Assembly (NCBI GenBank): GCA_023079485.1
Contig: CM041084.1
Coordinates: forward strand, 8,864,609-8,928,608
Direction: 5' to 3'
DNA: 64,000 nt
Source: Archilochus colubris
Lineage: Eukaryota; Chordata; Aves; Apodiformes; Trochilidae
This document shows positions 12,901 to 27,900 of this stretch, in pieces. Position numbers and translations under genes: made by a program. Every line of letters begins with the position of its first letter. The first letter of the stretch is position 1. The notes beneath the pieces were generated by a model, which did not search any database, was not told the DNA's origin, and saw only the letters and a program-made list of their open reading frames with translations.

Positions 12901-15900
12901 CTCAAGATCATGTACCCCCTTCATTACAATTACAAATAAAATTATTTGGAAACTTAAATAGTTTGAGTGTGCCATACAAAATGCTTAACTAACACAAGTT
13001 GAAGTAATCTGTCTGTCCTGGATAAGAATTCTGCTTTTATAATTTCAGTAAGTATAACTTTTAAAAAATTGGTACTGGTATAAAAACTGCTTGAGATCAC
13101 AGTTTCTACAAAATCCTTATGTACTCCAGAAGAGGACGAAATGCATTGGGGGCTTTCTGAAAAAATACAAGTAGCAAAAAGCATTTCCATGAGAGCCACA
13201 GCACTTATAGTAAACACCAACCCTTTTTAAGTGTTTTTCAGAGCCACTAGTTTTGAAACCTAAGTTTAAAGACATCTTTCCAACTGCAGTTTCTTTCCTA
13301 GATCTTCCCACCATTACAGCCACAGAGCATTTGCACAGAAGGAAAGGAATTTAACTGAAAAACAATCCTGACAGGTCTGAAGGGGAAGAACAATAGGTTG
13401 TTCCTTTGCCAGGTCTACATCAAGGACTGCGCTGAATAAAGGGCAGAATATTGAGATGATGCCCAGACAACAGTTGTGTAGGACTGATTAACAAATATAT
13501 TCCTCAAAAACCCCTTTGACACAAACAATGTCACAGCAAACTAACCTCACCCCAAAACTAAAATGGCAGCAGAAAACCAGAAAACAACCCTGGCTCTGAA
13601 GTTCCTGAAAGTAAGCTTTCTACCATCTTATTTTAAAAGGGTCTGGAGGCTTTTAAGAACTGTGACTTCAACAGTGACAATAAATGAAGAGAGACAGAAT
13701 AGAATTAAGGCTCTGTTATCTTCAAGGTTATGTCAAGGGTGAACCTGACACTTAGAAATTTCACCATACCTTGATACCCAAGACTCAACATCCAGCTATC
13801 ACGAAGGTAAAAGGTACACACACTTCTGCTATTCAGCATCAGTCAATACAATAAAAAACATAGGAGAAGTTTAGAAAAACATGCCAAAATGAAGAAAATG
13901 AAAAGAACTTGCAAAGAATAAAGCAAGAATAAAAATTACTGAAGCTGATCAAAATAGCAACAGAGGCAAGGAGGAATATCAAAAAAGCACAGAAGATCTT
14001 AGCACAAGAAGAAGAATCTGGCTGACAGAATAAACCAGTAAGCAGATAAAGGATAATAAACACAGAGCTGTTTTCACACTTTAAGCCAGTGTCCTGAAGA
14101 ATATTTTGAAATAACCAGAGAGTGTTTTAATCAAACTTCAGAGTTACAAAAAAATTGAGAGTCAAGTTTGAATCCCTCATCTTTCAGACCTTTAAAGGAA
14201 AAAAGCAAAACAGGTAGAGCACTGGCTAAAGAGTCCTCAGAAAATAGCAAAACAATCCTTGACACAAAGGAATTCAGAAGAATTGCTAGCAATAGAGCAG
14301 GCATTATTAGGGAAAAAAAAAAAAAGCCTGATACTTCTGTTAGAGCGGGTGGGAAAACATTGTTCACAAGTTACATTAATTTTCCTCTTGCAAATAAAAA
14401 AAAAAAAAAGTCATTGCTCATCAGAAAGGAGAAAAAAACCCAAACAACACAGCAAAATTTTTCAAGCTTGTGGCAGAAAAGCGTAAAAAGGTTTTTCTGA
14501 CTTTCTTACACCAGCACCTCCTCAGCCCTCAGGAAATAAAACAATCCCAAGACTTCCATTTGTAAAACTACTGAGCAGAAAGCAACATCTCCAGTGGACA
14601 CAAATATACACATGCAGTAAAGTTGGTGACAATTTATCAAGTAAAACATTAAAGAATTGTTTGGGTTAAAAAAACCAAAATCCTATGTTTTTAGAATGTA
14701 CTTACAAATAAGGTTTAAACTTAAACTTAATAGTTTAAGTACTATTTACTTAACCATAGTAATGAAATGCTATGAACACAAAATATTCTCACATTTCCAT
14801 TTTTGTAACTTGAAGAGGGTCAGTACATGTACCAGATAACTTTTCCTTTTTTACCTTTCCCATAATTATGAATTCTCTTCTTCAGTTTAAAAACTCACGT
14901 TTGTAATAAAGTGAAAAGTCTATGAATCTGCTTAACATATTTACTTCTTTTCATCTATTCAGTGCCACAGGGCAGTAGCATGTAGTGCAACACATGTTGA
15001 TATTTTTGCAAAGCACCACATGACTCACTGTACTCTAACACACTCTTATTAATCCTGTTTGGACAGCTGTGACTGTGCATTTGTTATCTGTGTGTTAATT
15101 GTTCCATCTTTTCTCTTCTTTTATTTATCTCTATGGCAAACTATTCAGGAATTTCACTTGTTAGGCTTTTTTTTAAGTGAGTTTTAGCATTAATCTGTTT
15201 CCTATGAGACAACAATGCACCCAGCATGTATACTTACTTCCACAGAATCCATTTATTACCAACTGTTAATCTCATAGACCATTAACATCAATTTTTATTA
15301 TTTTTTTTAAGAAGCAAACGATGAAAGCAGTAACTTAGTGGACACAATACTAATGTTAAAAATCTATTCCATGACGCTAATTTTTTCAACATAAGATCTT
15401 GCTCTAAGTGCTAGAAATGTTTTACCTTCTTAGATCTTTATTGTACTGGTTGTATTTAAAAATTGCACAACTTTAAATACTTGAATTATTCTTTTGTGTT
15501 TTTGTGAAGTTTTGCTACAGATTTTTAAAGCAGAGGCTCCAAAATGCATATTTTCATGCTCAAGCCTCCAAATGCATTGCAGGGTTTGTTTGATAGAGAA
15601 AAGATCTAAAGCAAATCTAATAAAAGTCATGATCTGTATATATACAAATCATGAAAATATACAGCATTACTTACCAGGAAATATTAACTACTCTTAATTT
15701 GACACTATTTAAAAATCAGCTACAGAACTATTAGGTATACATCACTGGTCTGTGGACATGAGCTTCAGCTCCTCAGCTTGTTCTGATACAGCCCGAGGTG
15801 AAGATTTCTTTTTGTTCTGTTTAATGTTCCCAATGAAATTCACATTAACTGCAAGTATTCTGTACTACTTAAACATGTAATAGCCTTGTAATCTAGCTTC

Positions 15901-18900
15901 AAGAATTCAAGTTGAACATTACATAATTAAGCAAAGTGGAAGTTCAAAATATCTGGTGTATCCAAGTGGTTAAAATACTATTTCCACTTGAAATGCTAAT
16001 GCCAGTTCTTCACAATAAAATTAGAACTTCTTGAGCTCTTCTGTGCTGGACTGCAAATCTTTATATTGGGAAACTGAACAAAAAAATGCAAACAGATTGT
16101 TTTAGGATAAATGAAAGTAGCATGGTGTCATTGCTGATTAAAAAACCTTAACAAATAATGAGTCCTTAAGTGTTTTCAGAAAGCCATTTGTACTCAGTGT
16201 TGTCTCAAATTTTATACCTCAATTCCCCAAATGTATTTTTCCACAAAAACTGAGCACTGTAATTTCACAGTGAACATGAAACTATTGTACACTGCAGTGT
16301 GCAAGCAGTCTGCACATCTATTCTTCTCACCCATCTCCTGTTTCAAAAAGTTTAAAGTCTGACCTGCCTTTTTAAGAGTATCTAAAAAACGCTTAGTGTC
16401 TTTTTTAAAGAATGTATGTTCCACAGTTCCTGTAAGTAGAACGTATGTTCAACAGCTCATGTTAGTGTAGAAAAGGTCACACATACATGCTCCTTCTGTT
16501 GAAAGATGGCAAATCAAACACATACTATGAAAGGTATAGCTTACAGGCTACTCTTTTTCTTTAACTTGGTTAAACAGCCATTATTAAAATGTTTTACACT
16601 TCCATTTCACTTACCCAGAGTCCTTGACATCACAGGCAAAGCAGAGCTCAACACCAAGATAGAGACACAGTTTCCAATGATCTGTTCAAAAATGACAAGC
16701 ATTTAAATTGCATGTCAAAGACCCAAAGACCAAAAAAACCCAAACAAAAATCCACAAAATATAACAGTGGTCAAAATAAATATAATTATTACTTGTAAAT
16801 GTAAAACTTACGGTCTTTAAAAGGAACCTAAAACAATTTACAATAACATAGTTACTCTTCCTTTTATCACATTTGTTCATATGGTGTTACACAAGATACA
16901 GATGCTCTAAGAGTAAAACAAAAATATCAAATAGGTGGTAATTTGCTTTTAATCATAGCATTACGTATGCTTAGATACAAAATAATTCAAAACTACCATG
17001 TTGCAAAGCATCAACTATTTATTCAATTACTGCAAACTTTTTACAAAGGAACCATTCCACAGGCTTAGACAGGATGACTGATACATCAGCTTAAGCTTTG
17101 TATGTAAGTGCTTGCAGGATTAGCATTATTTTAAAAATTACAACAAAGAGCTTACTTTCAATTGAATGCCTGTTGACTACTTTAAATAGTATGAAAAAAT
17201 TCACAGCTGTTGGATTTTACTCTAGTTTCTGTTAAGCCTTTATAAAGAGTAATTGAAACTCTCACACAACAGATCACTTTCTTCAGCTCTAATTCTATCA
17301 GAATTCAAAAGAAAAAAAATAATAGAAAACTTCTTAAAAATAGGTAGATATTTGTGCATTCCCTATTCATTTCTGTGTTATTCCTGGTGTATTGTAAATA
17401 AACAATAGAAAAAATTAAGAACACTCCAACTCACTACTGCCCATCATCTACCATAACCATTCTATATGTTTACCTACTTTCTCACTTCCAACAGTTTGTG
17501 GTGAAAGTGCCTGTATTAATTACTTTTTTTAAAAAATAATTACAAGCACATTGAAAAAATAATTAAATTCAACATCTGTTCCTCAGTTACTGACTGCCTC
17601 CCCTTGTCAGCTTTGGGAATATTTTGCCAAAAAACTAATCATGCTCCTCCACACTAGGTAACAGCATTTGTTATTCTGAAGCCAGTGCTAAACTGTAGAA
17701 AGTCAAATTAGCCTCAGACTGCAAATGTTCCTGAATAGACCTCCTCAGTCTTAGTTTAATTATTCAAATTTGAATTACTTTGTATTACTTCTAGCAACCA
17801 AGTTCTTCAGACTTCAAACAAGCTCCCTGAAGTACAGTTAGCACAATCAAAGTTACTCATTAGCAATACGTTTCCTTTGAAAAAACTTCTTTCACTAGCT
17901 TTTCTATAGCTAGTTAACAAGCTCTGCTATTCCAAGCTTTTTACAAGTGAATGGATGCCATCCAAACTAAACAGAGCACATCCTTTTTCCCACTCATTCA
18001 GCATTTTGAAAATCTTCCAGTTTGTGTTTACGAAGCTTACAAACAAATACTGATCACTGCAAATGAGCCATTCAGGGCAATTACTAACTAAGAGTCAGTT
18101 TGTCTTGGGTGGCAAGGAAGAGGAGGGGGGCATCACCCTCACAGACTTTACCTTACCTTTGTCATAGTTGTGTCATCCTTCCTGGGAGTGAAATTTTCGA
18201 AAAAAGGAAGACTGTAGAAGCCGACGACAGAGGACACCATAAGATAGCTGTGAGAATCAAGGAAAAAGGAACCTCCAAGGAATGCAAGTTTCAATCAAGT
18301 TCTCAGCAGTCTTCTAAAGGTCTTAAGAACCAAAGAAAAACACACAAAAAAAAATACCCAAAACACTTCGAGTGCTTGAGAAGGACTGACCTATCTCTTT
18401 CTTCTTCCCAGGCAAGTGTCTTAGTAAATTATCAGTGTCCCAGAAAACTAGGCAGAATACTTGTTAACAGACAGAATTCTTAAAGAAAGGATACAAAATC
18501 AAAATGATTTCAAGTGCTGCTCCCACAAAACCAAAAGTGGACAAGGAGGCATTTCCAATTCCAGGCCCCTAAAAGGAGAAGAATACTTTGTGTAATTCAA
18601 TATGATACATGCAGCCGTTCATAAAGTTAACTTGTACCATGACCAAAACCCCTAAAATCCTACATGAAATACAGCCTTTTCTTGATTTAGTAATCAAGGG
18701 GCATTCTGATGTTCTAACTTGCAAGTCTATCATCCTGTGTAAGTGCACCAGCCAGCTTTCCAACTTGAGTATTAAGACAGGAAGTGCAACAGCTCACACT
18801 TTATATACACTGCATCTACCACCATGCTGCAATTTATACTCCATTACTTTGGAAATGGAAAAGGTCTCAAAAGATGACACTTCACAAAATACCTTTTAAA

Positions 18901-21900
18901 GCTCTGTAAGCTCATCTACAGATTTCAGCAAAGAAAGCAATACCAAGGTAATAAACCCTCATCATGATTAAAGACACTGCTACTCAATCTGTCTTGAAAT
19001 AGTTTTATCATAAAGGAGGAAAAAAATGTCATGTTTGCAAGAGGAACACAAACACAAGACAGGCTTTTCATATTAGTTTTCAACATAGTTTCTTAAACTG
19101 AATATTTTTAGACCATATAAAAGTAGGAGATAAGTAAAATGAAGACTACTGATTAACTTTACTGAATAGCTGTATAACAATTCTGGACCATTTTTATTAA
19201 GAACTCAATATGACATATGTAATAAATGCTTAGGTGTGCACAAGACCAAAACCTAGAAGGCTGAGGCTTATTTGTTTCAGTATTATTAAAGTAGAAGTTC
19301 TCACATGCACTTTTGTAGAGTTGCAAAGCATTACAAAAGTTACCAAAATTGTAGAAGTTTACTTTACCCCGGATCCTTTTGGCATTGCAGTCTCATCAAC
19401 CAACAGGTAAAGGATGTTGAGGGCAACTAAGAAGACTGAGATGGACTATAAAGAAGCAGAATTAAATTTTAAGCAACTTTAATTATATTTTAAAGAACTT
19501 TTAAATAACAAAGTATTCAACATTTAAATGTAAAGCTTTATCTTCAAATTTCCTTATGTAGTTTTTTTTTAAATGGCTAGGAAAGAGTATCAAGTTTGTT
19601 GCTTAAAGACACCACTCCAAAATTTTAAAATAAAAGAATTCTTCATGTTTTTTCTTGGGGGGAGTAAAAATTCTTACTGTTTCAGTCAGCAGCAATATCA
19701 TAACAGCTGGATAGACCAAATTCCTCTCCCAAGCAGAAGCTTTTTTCCGCCGTTCTGTTCAGAAGAGAAAAACAGAATCTTAATACTGTCACAGGTGTCT
19801 TAATAGATCACCTTAGAATAGAAAAAGTAAAAAACATTCAGATATCTATAAGCTTCTGTGATAACTACAGGTAACAAAAATAATCTTGAACTGACATGAA
19901 CCAGTTCATAAAAAATATTGACCCTGAAGGACAAAGCAATGCCAAAAACATGAAGCTCCTTTAGAGAAAGGCTGAGGAGACATAAGGAAGACGATTTTTC
20001 TTCCTCCATTACAGGCATGTTGCACCATAACATTTTTTTTTCCCTGATATACAACAGATTTGCAAGGCTTGAAATATACCAAATTAAAAACCATGCTGTT
20101 AACATGTATATTTTAGTATGACCTAAAGAAGAGAAGGGAATGCCAAATATTTAGACAGCATTTACCTCTATAACATAAGGCAGGAAACACACCTCACTGG
20201 ACATCACTAGTCCATGTAAAAAGAACACCCAACAATCTTTTCTTACCAGTCTTACTTTGGACAGAACACACTGACAAATGCAAATTCCTGCAAGCCTTTG
20301 AGTAAGTAAGGAGATTCTTCTGAGTGGTTGCCATGACCAGAATTATCCGTTTTCAGTTTAAGACAAAAACCTGCTAAGAACTCCTTCACTGTTCTTAAAC
20401 AAAATTTTACTGTTATAGAAAGGAAAGCAATGTCTTAAGATTATCCTGAATTATCATAAGCATATCATTATATATTGAGCTCCATGCAAGGAATTAGTTC
20501 TAAAATTTCCCTAAACATCATGCTAAAAATTAACTTCAAATCAGACTTCCTACTGAAATTTGTTTTTCAGAGGAGTGCAATGAACTGATGTGATGTATTT
20601 GTAGAAACTGTGACAATTTGAGAAGACTGCAAATGCACAAATTCAGTTAACAGCAAATTGTAATGAATCAAGTGACTGCTACAAATTAACCACAGCATCT
20701 TAAGGTCACTTAATAAACTGCAATCCACATGAAACAGCTGAAAAAAGTTTATTACCTAGATTTGTTTTCTTGCTTTTCACTTTTTCAAGCTCCCGTTCCA
20801 ACTCTGCTGTCTGGTACTCCACAGTAGAAGATACACCTTGTAAAACAGAAGACAGATTTTCTTTTTTATGAGACTAAACCTAGTACTGTAACAAACACTG
20901 TAACAATTCAGATTGTTAAGTTGGCACCAGTCACTTGTTGGCCATTCCCTACACTTGCCCTCAACTTTGAGGACTTGCCTGAAGTAGCACCATGTTCCAG
21001 ATACCCTTTTTTTAAAATAAAAAATGCACTCTCTAATAAATCTGTATGAGGATTAATAGTCTTGTACAGACTTTTATCTCATATCTTGATCACTTGCCTA
21101 CAAAAACTAAATAGCACTAAGGTTACTGGCACACCAATGCTGTTTTATAGCTCAGTTTCAGCATTTCCTTATTTTCTGTTGTCTGCTCATCTATCCTGCA
21201 ACCTCAGTACAAGATAACAAGGTAAATTTCCAATCCCACCCAGCCTGAGCATTCTCCAAATTCCAGCTCAGTGAGGTCCTACCTGAAGACCAAGATGGAC
21301 AGGACACTTTTTTGGACTTTTTTTTAGCTTTAACTCAGAGCATTAATATTCAGAGTATTAATATTAATTTGTTCAAAGCAGTCAAATTATCAATAACGTA
21401 TCCAATGGTTTCAAAAATTAATTTTAAAATATTTAATTACTTGCTTAATTCACACACATTTTTGCATACAACACAATGTCTGTGCTATGCCTAAACTCAT
21501 GTCTGATATCCATTATACAATGTGTATGTGGTAATATATACACTGTCTTGAAATACATAACTATCTCAAATCCCAGGACTAACCAGTGAGACCTACAGTT
21601 GCTGTTTTCTTTTTTATTCACTTGAAGTACCTGCAATATGAATGTCAGTTTAACTTCTCAGTGGTTAAATAAGCAAACATAGTATAGGGGGGTTAGAAAA
21701 GATGTTTCCTTAAAAAAAAAAAAAAGGCATTATCATTATATTATATTATATTATATTATATTTATCATTATAAAAACAAGCTTTTGTGCTGATGTATTCC
21801 CTCTGAAAAGAACTCTAAAACAACTGTTTCACAGAATGACTAATTACTATAATTAAGAAAAAAGATAATGGAATAGCTTTGCAGAAAAAGTCAAGAACTT

Positions 21901-24900
21901 TAAGGGCAACTGCTGAAAAAGTTAAAGAAGTAAGAAAGCTGAAGTTAGTATCTGACATTTTCTTCTTGTCCATAGATGATTTAGAAGTCTGAGGAAAAGC
22001 TTTATTCAAGATACATATTGTTCTCCCCCTCAGTATAAAAATCCAGAGCTCAAAACACTGATATTCACTGGGGTCTTTGTAACCAAGTCAGCATGATCAT
22101 ATTAGGTCCCAAAGAGACACTGCAGTAGAATTTCCAAACTATACTTGTGGTGTTGCAGTTCCTCCTTAAAATTAGCAAACAACAGGTTGCAATACAAAAG
22201 GATATTTTACAAGAGGGGAAGGTGAAGTTTCAGATCAGTCAGAAGACTATTTGAAAAGGATGCAGCTAAATTCTTAAAAGCTCCATAACATTAGCTTTAT
22301 TTCAAACACGCACAAAGTTCAATGTCAGCGCTGTCTAGCCAATAAATCAAATTGGGAGACGAGACTTGTTTGGACTAGCAATGAAAAGTTAGAAGGGATT
22401 CTCCAAGAAAGCCACAAAGCAGCTCATTTAAGGTCAATTTAACAGTATTATTCTGTTTTTCTTCCAGCCTCGACATAAGATTTCAGTACCTCAAAGGAAA
22501 TTGTAAGAGTATCTATTTGCATTCCCCCTAGGTGATTGGCAGTTCAACACCAATTAGTTCAAAATTACACTGTTACTAGCGTGCAATAAAAACAACACCT
22601 TTCATCTTTCTTACATAGGTAAGGATACCTTCAGAGCCAATAACTTTGATCAAGTAAGCATTTTTGATCCTACCCCACCCGTCTCTTTGGATTCAGGAAA
22701 ACTAATAGCTGAAGGCAACTTTTTTCTTTTAATATAAAAAAGTCCCAGCTTTATTATTCGACTGTAGGAGTGATGTGGGAACTGAAATATAATACACTGG
22801 AAACAAACATTTTCCCAAACCCCAGTATCTCTTCAATAGATAAAAATACTGGGGTAGATAACACGATCAAACTTTTCCCTCCCTCCTCCTCCAATTTTCA
22901 GTTCTACACTGTAGACACCTGTGAAGGAAGAAAATTAGATTCTGTGTATAAGATATGCAGTTTCACAGATTTATTTTCAAATTTGAAAAGCTTTATAGAA
23001 TACTCTATCAATTGTGCCATCACCACAACAGTTACATCTGTATGCAACAAGAATGGCACCAGCTCACACAAACTTCTTTCAAAATGTCTCTGAAGACAGA
23101 GGCTTTGCCCAGCTTGTTCAGTGGGAACAGATTCAGGCTACAACCCCTATGTCCAGGTATTGTCTGAGGAAACACTAATTAGGGCTGAGCAAAGCAATAC
23201 TAGGAGTGTCACAGCAATTATTCCACCATTAAAAAAGAAAATCAGCAAGTATTGCTTAAGTCTGTGCTCTGGTCCTCTTATGTTTTAATAAAAATTTGAC
23301 TCCAATGCAACAACAAAGATTGTTGCATTATTATATTGTTGTGTTAAATCACAGATTATGGCTTCCAACATCACAGCACTACATCTATCGATGTGATTGC
23401 CACATGTCCATTTGCACACTTTTTTTTTTAATTAAATAACCATGATAAGCATGAATCTTCATAGTTCTGGCAAAAATGTTACCTATTTTACTGGCATCAT
23501 TTTTATGTATTAGAAGGATTTCTGGCAGAGATGAAGCTTTCTGTGCTTGCCACATAAATGAGAACTACACTTAAAATTACTTCAATAAATAACTACTTAG
23601 AAAAAATCTTGCAGGTTGTGCATGTAACATATAACCCTTTGCCTTATACAAGCAAAATACATGTTTAGATTTTTATCTACTTTACAGCTTAAGTCTCTTA
23701 ATTTTCTCCAAACCAAACCATGAGTTTTCATGCATACCTTCAGGTGGCAGTGCCTATAGCATTCCCTGAGCACATGAAACAAACATTCAGCTCCCTCTCC
23801 TGTCAAAGGAGATTTCAACCCCACATCTTTCACCTCTCAGGAGGAGGCTGGTGAGAGCTCTGGGGAACACGAGGGGGTTGCAGTTCCTCTTTATGTTGAA
23901 TACTAACAGATTTGCTGGAAGAGAACCCAGACTCTCAGCTAGTGGTTAGGGGAGCCACTTGTACACATCCTAAATCCAGATCCAGTTAATAGATGCCTAC
24001 AAACAGATGATGTCCACCTCACAGATGACATTATTAAGTGGCTATATAAACAACAGTTGCATGGACTTCTAAACAAAAATCAGCAGATAATCATCACCTA
24101 AATAATCACATTCTCCACCTGAATATTGGAAGCCACTCTGCTCTACTTCTAATAGTTACATGAGTAACTATTTGGTCCTTTTCCTGTATCACTTCTCTTA
24201 TACATAAGTAAAATCATCATGACAACATAAAATATTCAGTAACAAATATTTTTCAGTTGCTTGATAATATCAAACACACAGAACAATTATTATCACCCCA
24301 AAGACATTCCCCAGAAAGGTATGCACCTTTCTGCAGGTCTGTGTGCATATGTGTATATTTATGTGCCATCAGTATAAAAAGCTAAGCTGCCATAACAGCA
24401 CAGGTTATCTTATTTTTAAACTGAACCCATGGCTGATTTCAGCACAAAGTCATAACTCCTCCACAAATTTAAAATGCTCAGAGAAAGACAACCAACATGA
24501 TCTACTCTTACCAAAGATACTTTACCTGATCAATCAACTTCAAAAGGAAACTTATGGATATTTGAAAGAAGAAAAGACTGAGATACAGAAGATTGAAGAT
24601 AAGAGAGAAAAGCAGGAAATCAAGAAAATTATGGCTAAAGTCATAAGACAACAACACAATGGATGTGGCATGACATGAATATTCTTTGGTTTTCTAACCT
24701 GAAGCAAATGTATAAAATGTGGGTAGATACCTTATTCATGCAGTTAAAAGCAGTTCAGAAGAGAAATTGTGCAAGATGATTTCCAGGTTTATGGAATTGT
24801 TATATTTTCTGTAATTGGTGCTTGCTATGCTGCAATGCTCTTAGAAACCAAAGCTTCATACTTAAAACACAAATACTTCCAAACACCTTATCGAGTGCAA

Positions 24901-27900
24901 AAATTGTAATATCAAATATAGTAAGTTTAAAACAGTTGTAAAATTATTAATTGTTATTCATTATTAGAAGCATTAAAATCACTAAATAGCTCCTAGCATA
25001 CCAAGGACTGCTCTGATGTTTAATGAATTATTACCCAAGTCTCTAAATAATAAAGAGAAACTGAAAAACTCTTCAAATAAAAAAGAAATAAACAAACTCA
25101 TAATGCAGGAAGTTCAGCCTCTTCCTAATAGAAGTTCATTGCTCTTCAGACAAAGCTCAAATACAGTCATTTACCACTCCAAACAATTTTGCAGGAGGAG
25201 GGATAGCTCTGGTCAACTCCTCACTTTGCTGTCTCAGAATAGTCACATATTGCAGCTGATGAACATATTAAAAACAAAACCAAAGCAAACCACACATGCA
25301 TACACACACAAGGTAACCTTAAAAAACACAGTGAGTAATGAAATGAAAGCCTATGATGCTTGTAACTTACTAAAATGTTGTAATTTTCTATTTTGAGAGA
25401 CTACACTATGTGAGAGCAATACTGGCAACCAAAACCACTCTAAACATTGCATCAGAAGCAGTCTCAGAACAAGCATACCATTAAGCTTCCTCTGAATTGT
25501 TTCTTCCTCTAAAGTGATGATATACATCTGCTCATCTAGGTCTTCAAGGATCTGTATTGGGAAACAGAAACATGAACTATCAGCCACTTGTTTTTCCTGA
25601 CTGCAGTATTCTAGTCAGATATGCCTTGGTTTAATAACCTGTATTTTAAGTATATAGTCTACAACTTTACAATGCTGATATAAATGAGAATTTCATAAAA
25701 GATTATTCCATTTTGTTACAGATCTATTTAACTACTATAAGCAAACTTTAAGTTTTGATTTCAGGTTATAGCTTTTATGTTCAGTTTCAATCTAAAGACA
25801 CTTATAGAACAGGGGAGAGGACAGTATAACTGGCCTATATCCAAATCATTCAAACAATTTGTAGAGAAAAAAATTAATAACTTAGCAACCTTCACACACA
25901 ATTTGATGTAAAAAAAACTAACTGCAGATTTTTGAAAGTATACTAATAAGTGACTTTTGACATAAGCCACTAATTCAGGCAAACTGCTACTGGAAATTAA
26001 ATTTAGATAAATAAAGTCTGTCTATCTTGCCATCAGGTTCTTCTAGTTTCAAGTATACAGATAGCAAAACACTATATATTTTATTTGCAATTTCAAGGTT
26101 GGAATGACCAATGAAAAAGAATGCAAGACCTAAGTGCATCCAAATGCCAGTAACTTCAAACTAGGACATCACAGCAAAGCCATTAGAGCACTTGCACATG
26201 ATGTGAACTTCTCCCTTCCTTCACAGCTCTCAGTACAAGAACAGTATCTATTTATAAAGAAATTTTTACAAATACCAACTACTTGCATTTCACCCATCTA
26301 AGTGTAGCCTCAGGTATTCTTGTCATCCAGCTTTGGTTTAGCCTTGTATCCTTTGCTTCTGAACTCAGAACAAGGCCACACTTCTCAGGCATTTCAAAAA
26401 AAGATATAGTAGGCCAAACAGGCAATAAATATTAGTAGCAGTTACACTAATAGAAAAATCAGGGGAAGTCTGCATACTTTTAAAAATTTTTAGGGAAAAA
26501 AACCCCACACGATTTTGTGCTATACAAAAAATTTTAAGTTAAAAAATTAATTATAGAAACACTGATAAAATGAAATCAGAACTATGTAGAAGTACAGGCA
26601 TTCTAAAGAAAGGGACTCTGATGCCATTGTAGTTTCTAAACAGGACAGATCTGTGTAACACTTACTGTTGGCTTCACCAGCAACTGACCCATTACTGTAA
26701 ACATTCGTGAAAGTCCCACTGGCGTGCATACTGCAGAGGAAGGAAGATTATGCAAAATAGTGATTTGTAAGTCAAAGTCCAACTTTTATTTGGATGTGTA
26801 ATGATCTATTCTACATATAACAGTACAGTTTTGAAGAAAACTGGAAGAGCTTCAAACTTCAACATAAACTTTAAAACACATCACTATCACATGGATTCTG
26901 AACAAGACAAGCACCTCGCCTCTTCCAAGAGCACAACTGTAAATTTTTTTGTCAACCAGGAACACCATCTCATCAGATATCTTCAGCTTCTCAAGTAATT
27001 ATTTATTCAAAACATGTGGCACCAGAGGCTATGTCTACACTAGTAAATTCAGCAGTGCCAGGATACATTCCTGGGCATTAAGACTTGATTGTCTACACCA
27101 TTACATTGCTAGAACTACCCCCATCAAGATTTGCCCTGGGCCAGTTAGCTCTTTCCCAAACAATTACCAGGTGCACTTTCTGGAGTTCATGTAGTCCAGG
27201 AATCATTATTGTGAGGCAATATATACACAGACACCTTGTGCAGACTACAACAACGTGGACAGAATGATTTTATTTGGCCACTGCACCAGAGAAGATCTCA
27301 GGCACATTTAATCTGCTAGCACAGGTGCATCTGTAAGGTCAAGAGATCGTGGAGCTGCTTTGCTTTGAAAGTTACACTGCAACTTCAGTTGACAGCACAT
27401 TTATTTTTCTTAACAAGTGTTTCATTATGACATCTGCATATTACAGCAGAAATATAAAAGTATTCAAAAAAGTTAACTTAAGCTGGTCTTCCTTTGGTAC
27501 AGTGGAAGCTTGCAGGAAGAGGAGGAAAGAGAAAGGAAGCAATGCTCTGAATCACCACTGCAATAAGCCTTGTTCTTACACTGCTTCAGCAATTCAGCCA
27601 TCTGAACATCTCATGAAGCTCTACCCCAGCATCTGCTCTATGCTGCCCTTTCAGCTATGCAGTGTCCTAAGCAGTCTACATAAGACATTCAGAACTATAC
27701 TTTTTTTAATTTCCCCCCCACCTTCCATGAAAGTAGATTTAAGAATCGTCACCTACAGAGAACCCAAGGAGACTACTAAGGTCTCTGTGAGCAACACATT
27801 TCAGAAACTGATATGCTTGGTTTAAAAAAAAGCTTCAGGCTATCATTGCCCACTCTTTTCCTAAAGGGACAGCCTCTAAGTGTTAGGTGTAAAACTGTGA

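Noticed and set aside
14168..14500. 110-codon Lys-rich frame and opposing Phe-rich frames at 13839-14367
   Set aside because: A direct consequence of the A-rich plus strand; no protein family recognised.
18100..18483. 127-codon plus-strand open frame
   Set aside because: It overlaps LMBR1 exon 14 and intron 13 in antisense; a shadow of conserved minus-strand coding sequence.
24343..24678. Lys/Glu-rich, coiled-coil-like open frame in intron 9
   Set aside because: Low-complexity A-rich sequence on the plus strand, with no splice or family support.
27349..27825. 158-codon plus-strand open frame in intron 7
   Set aside because: No recognisable domain, and composition follows the local AT-rich intron; a chance open frame.
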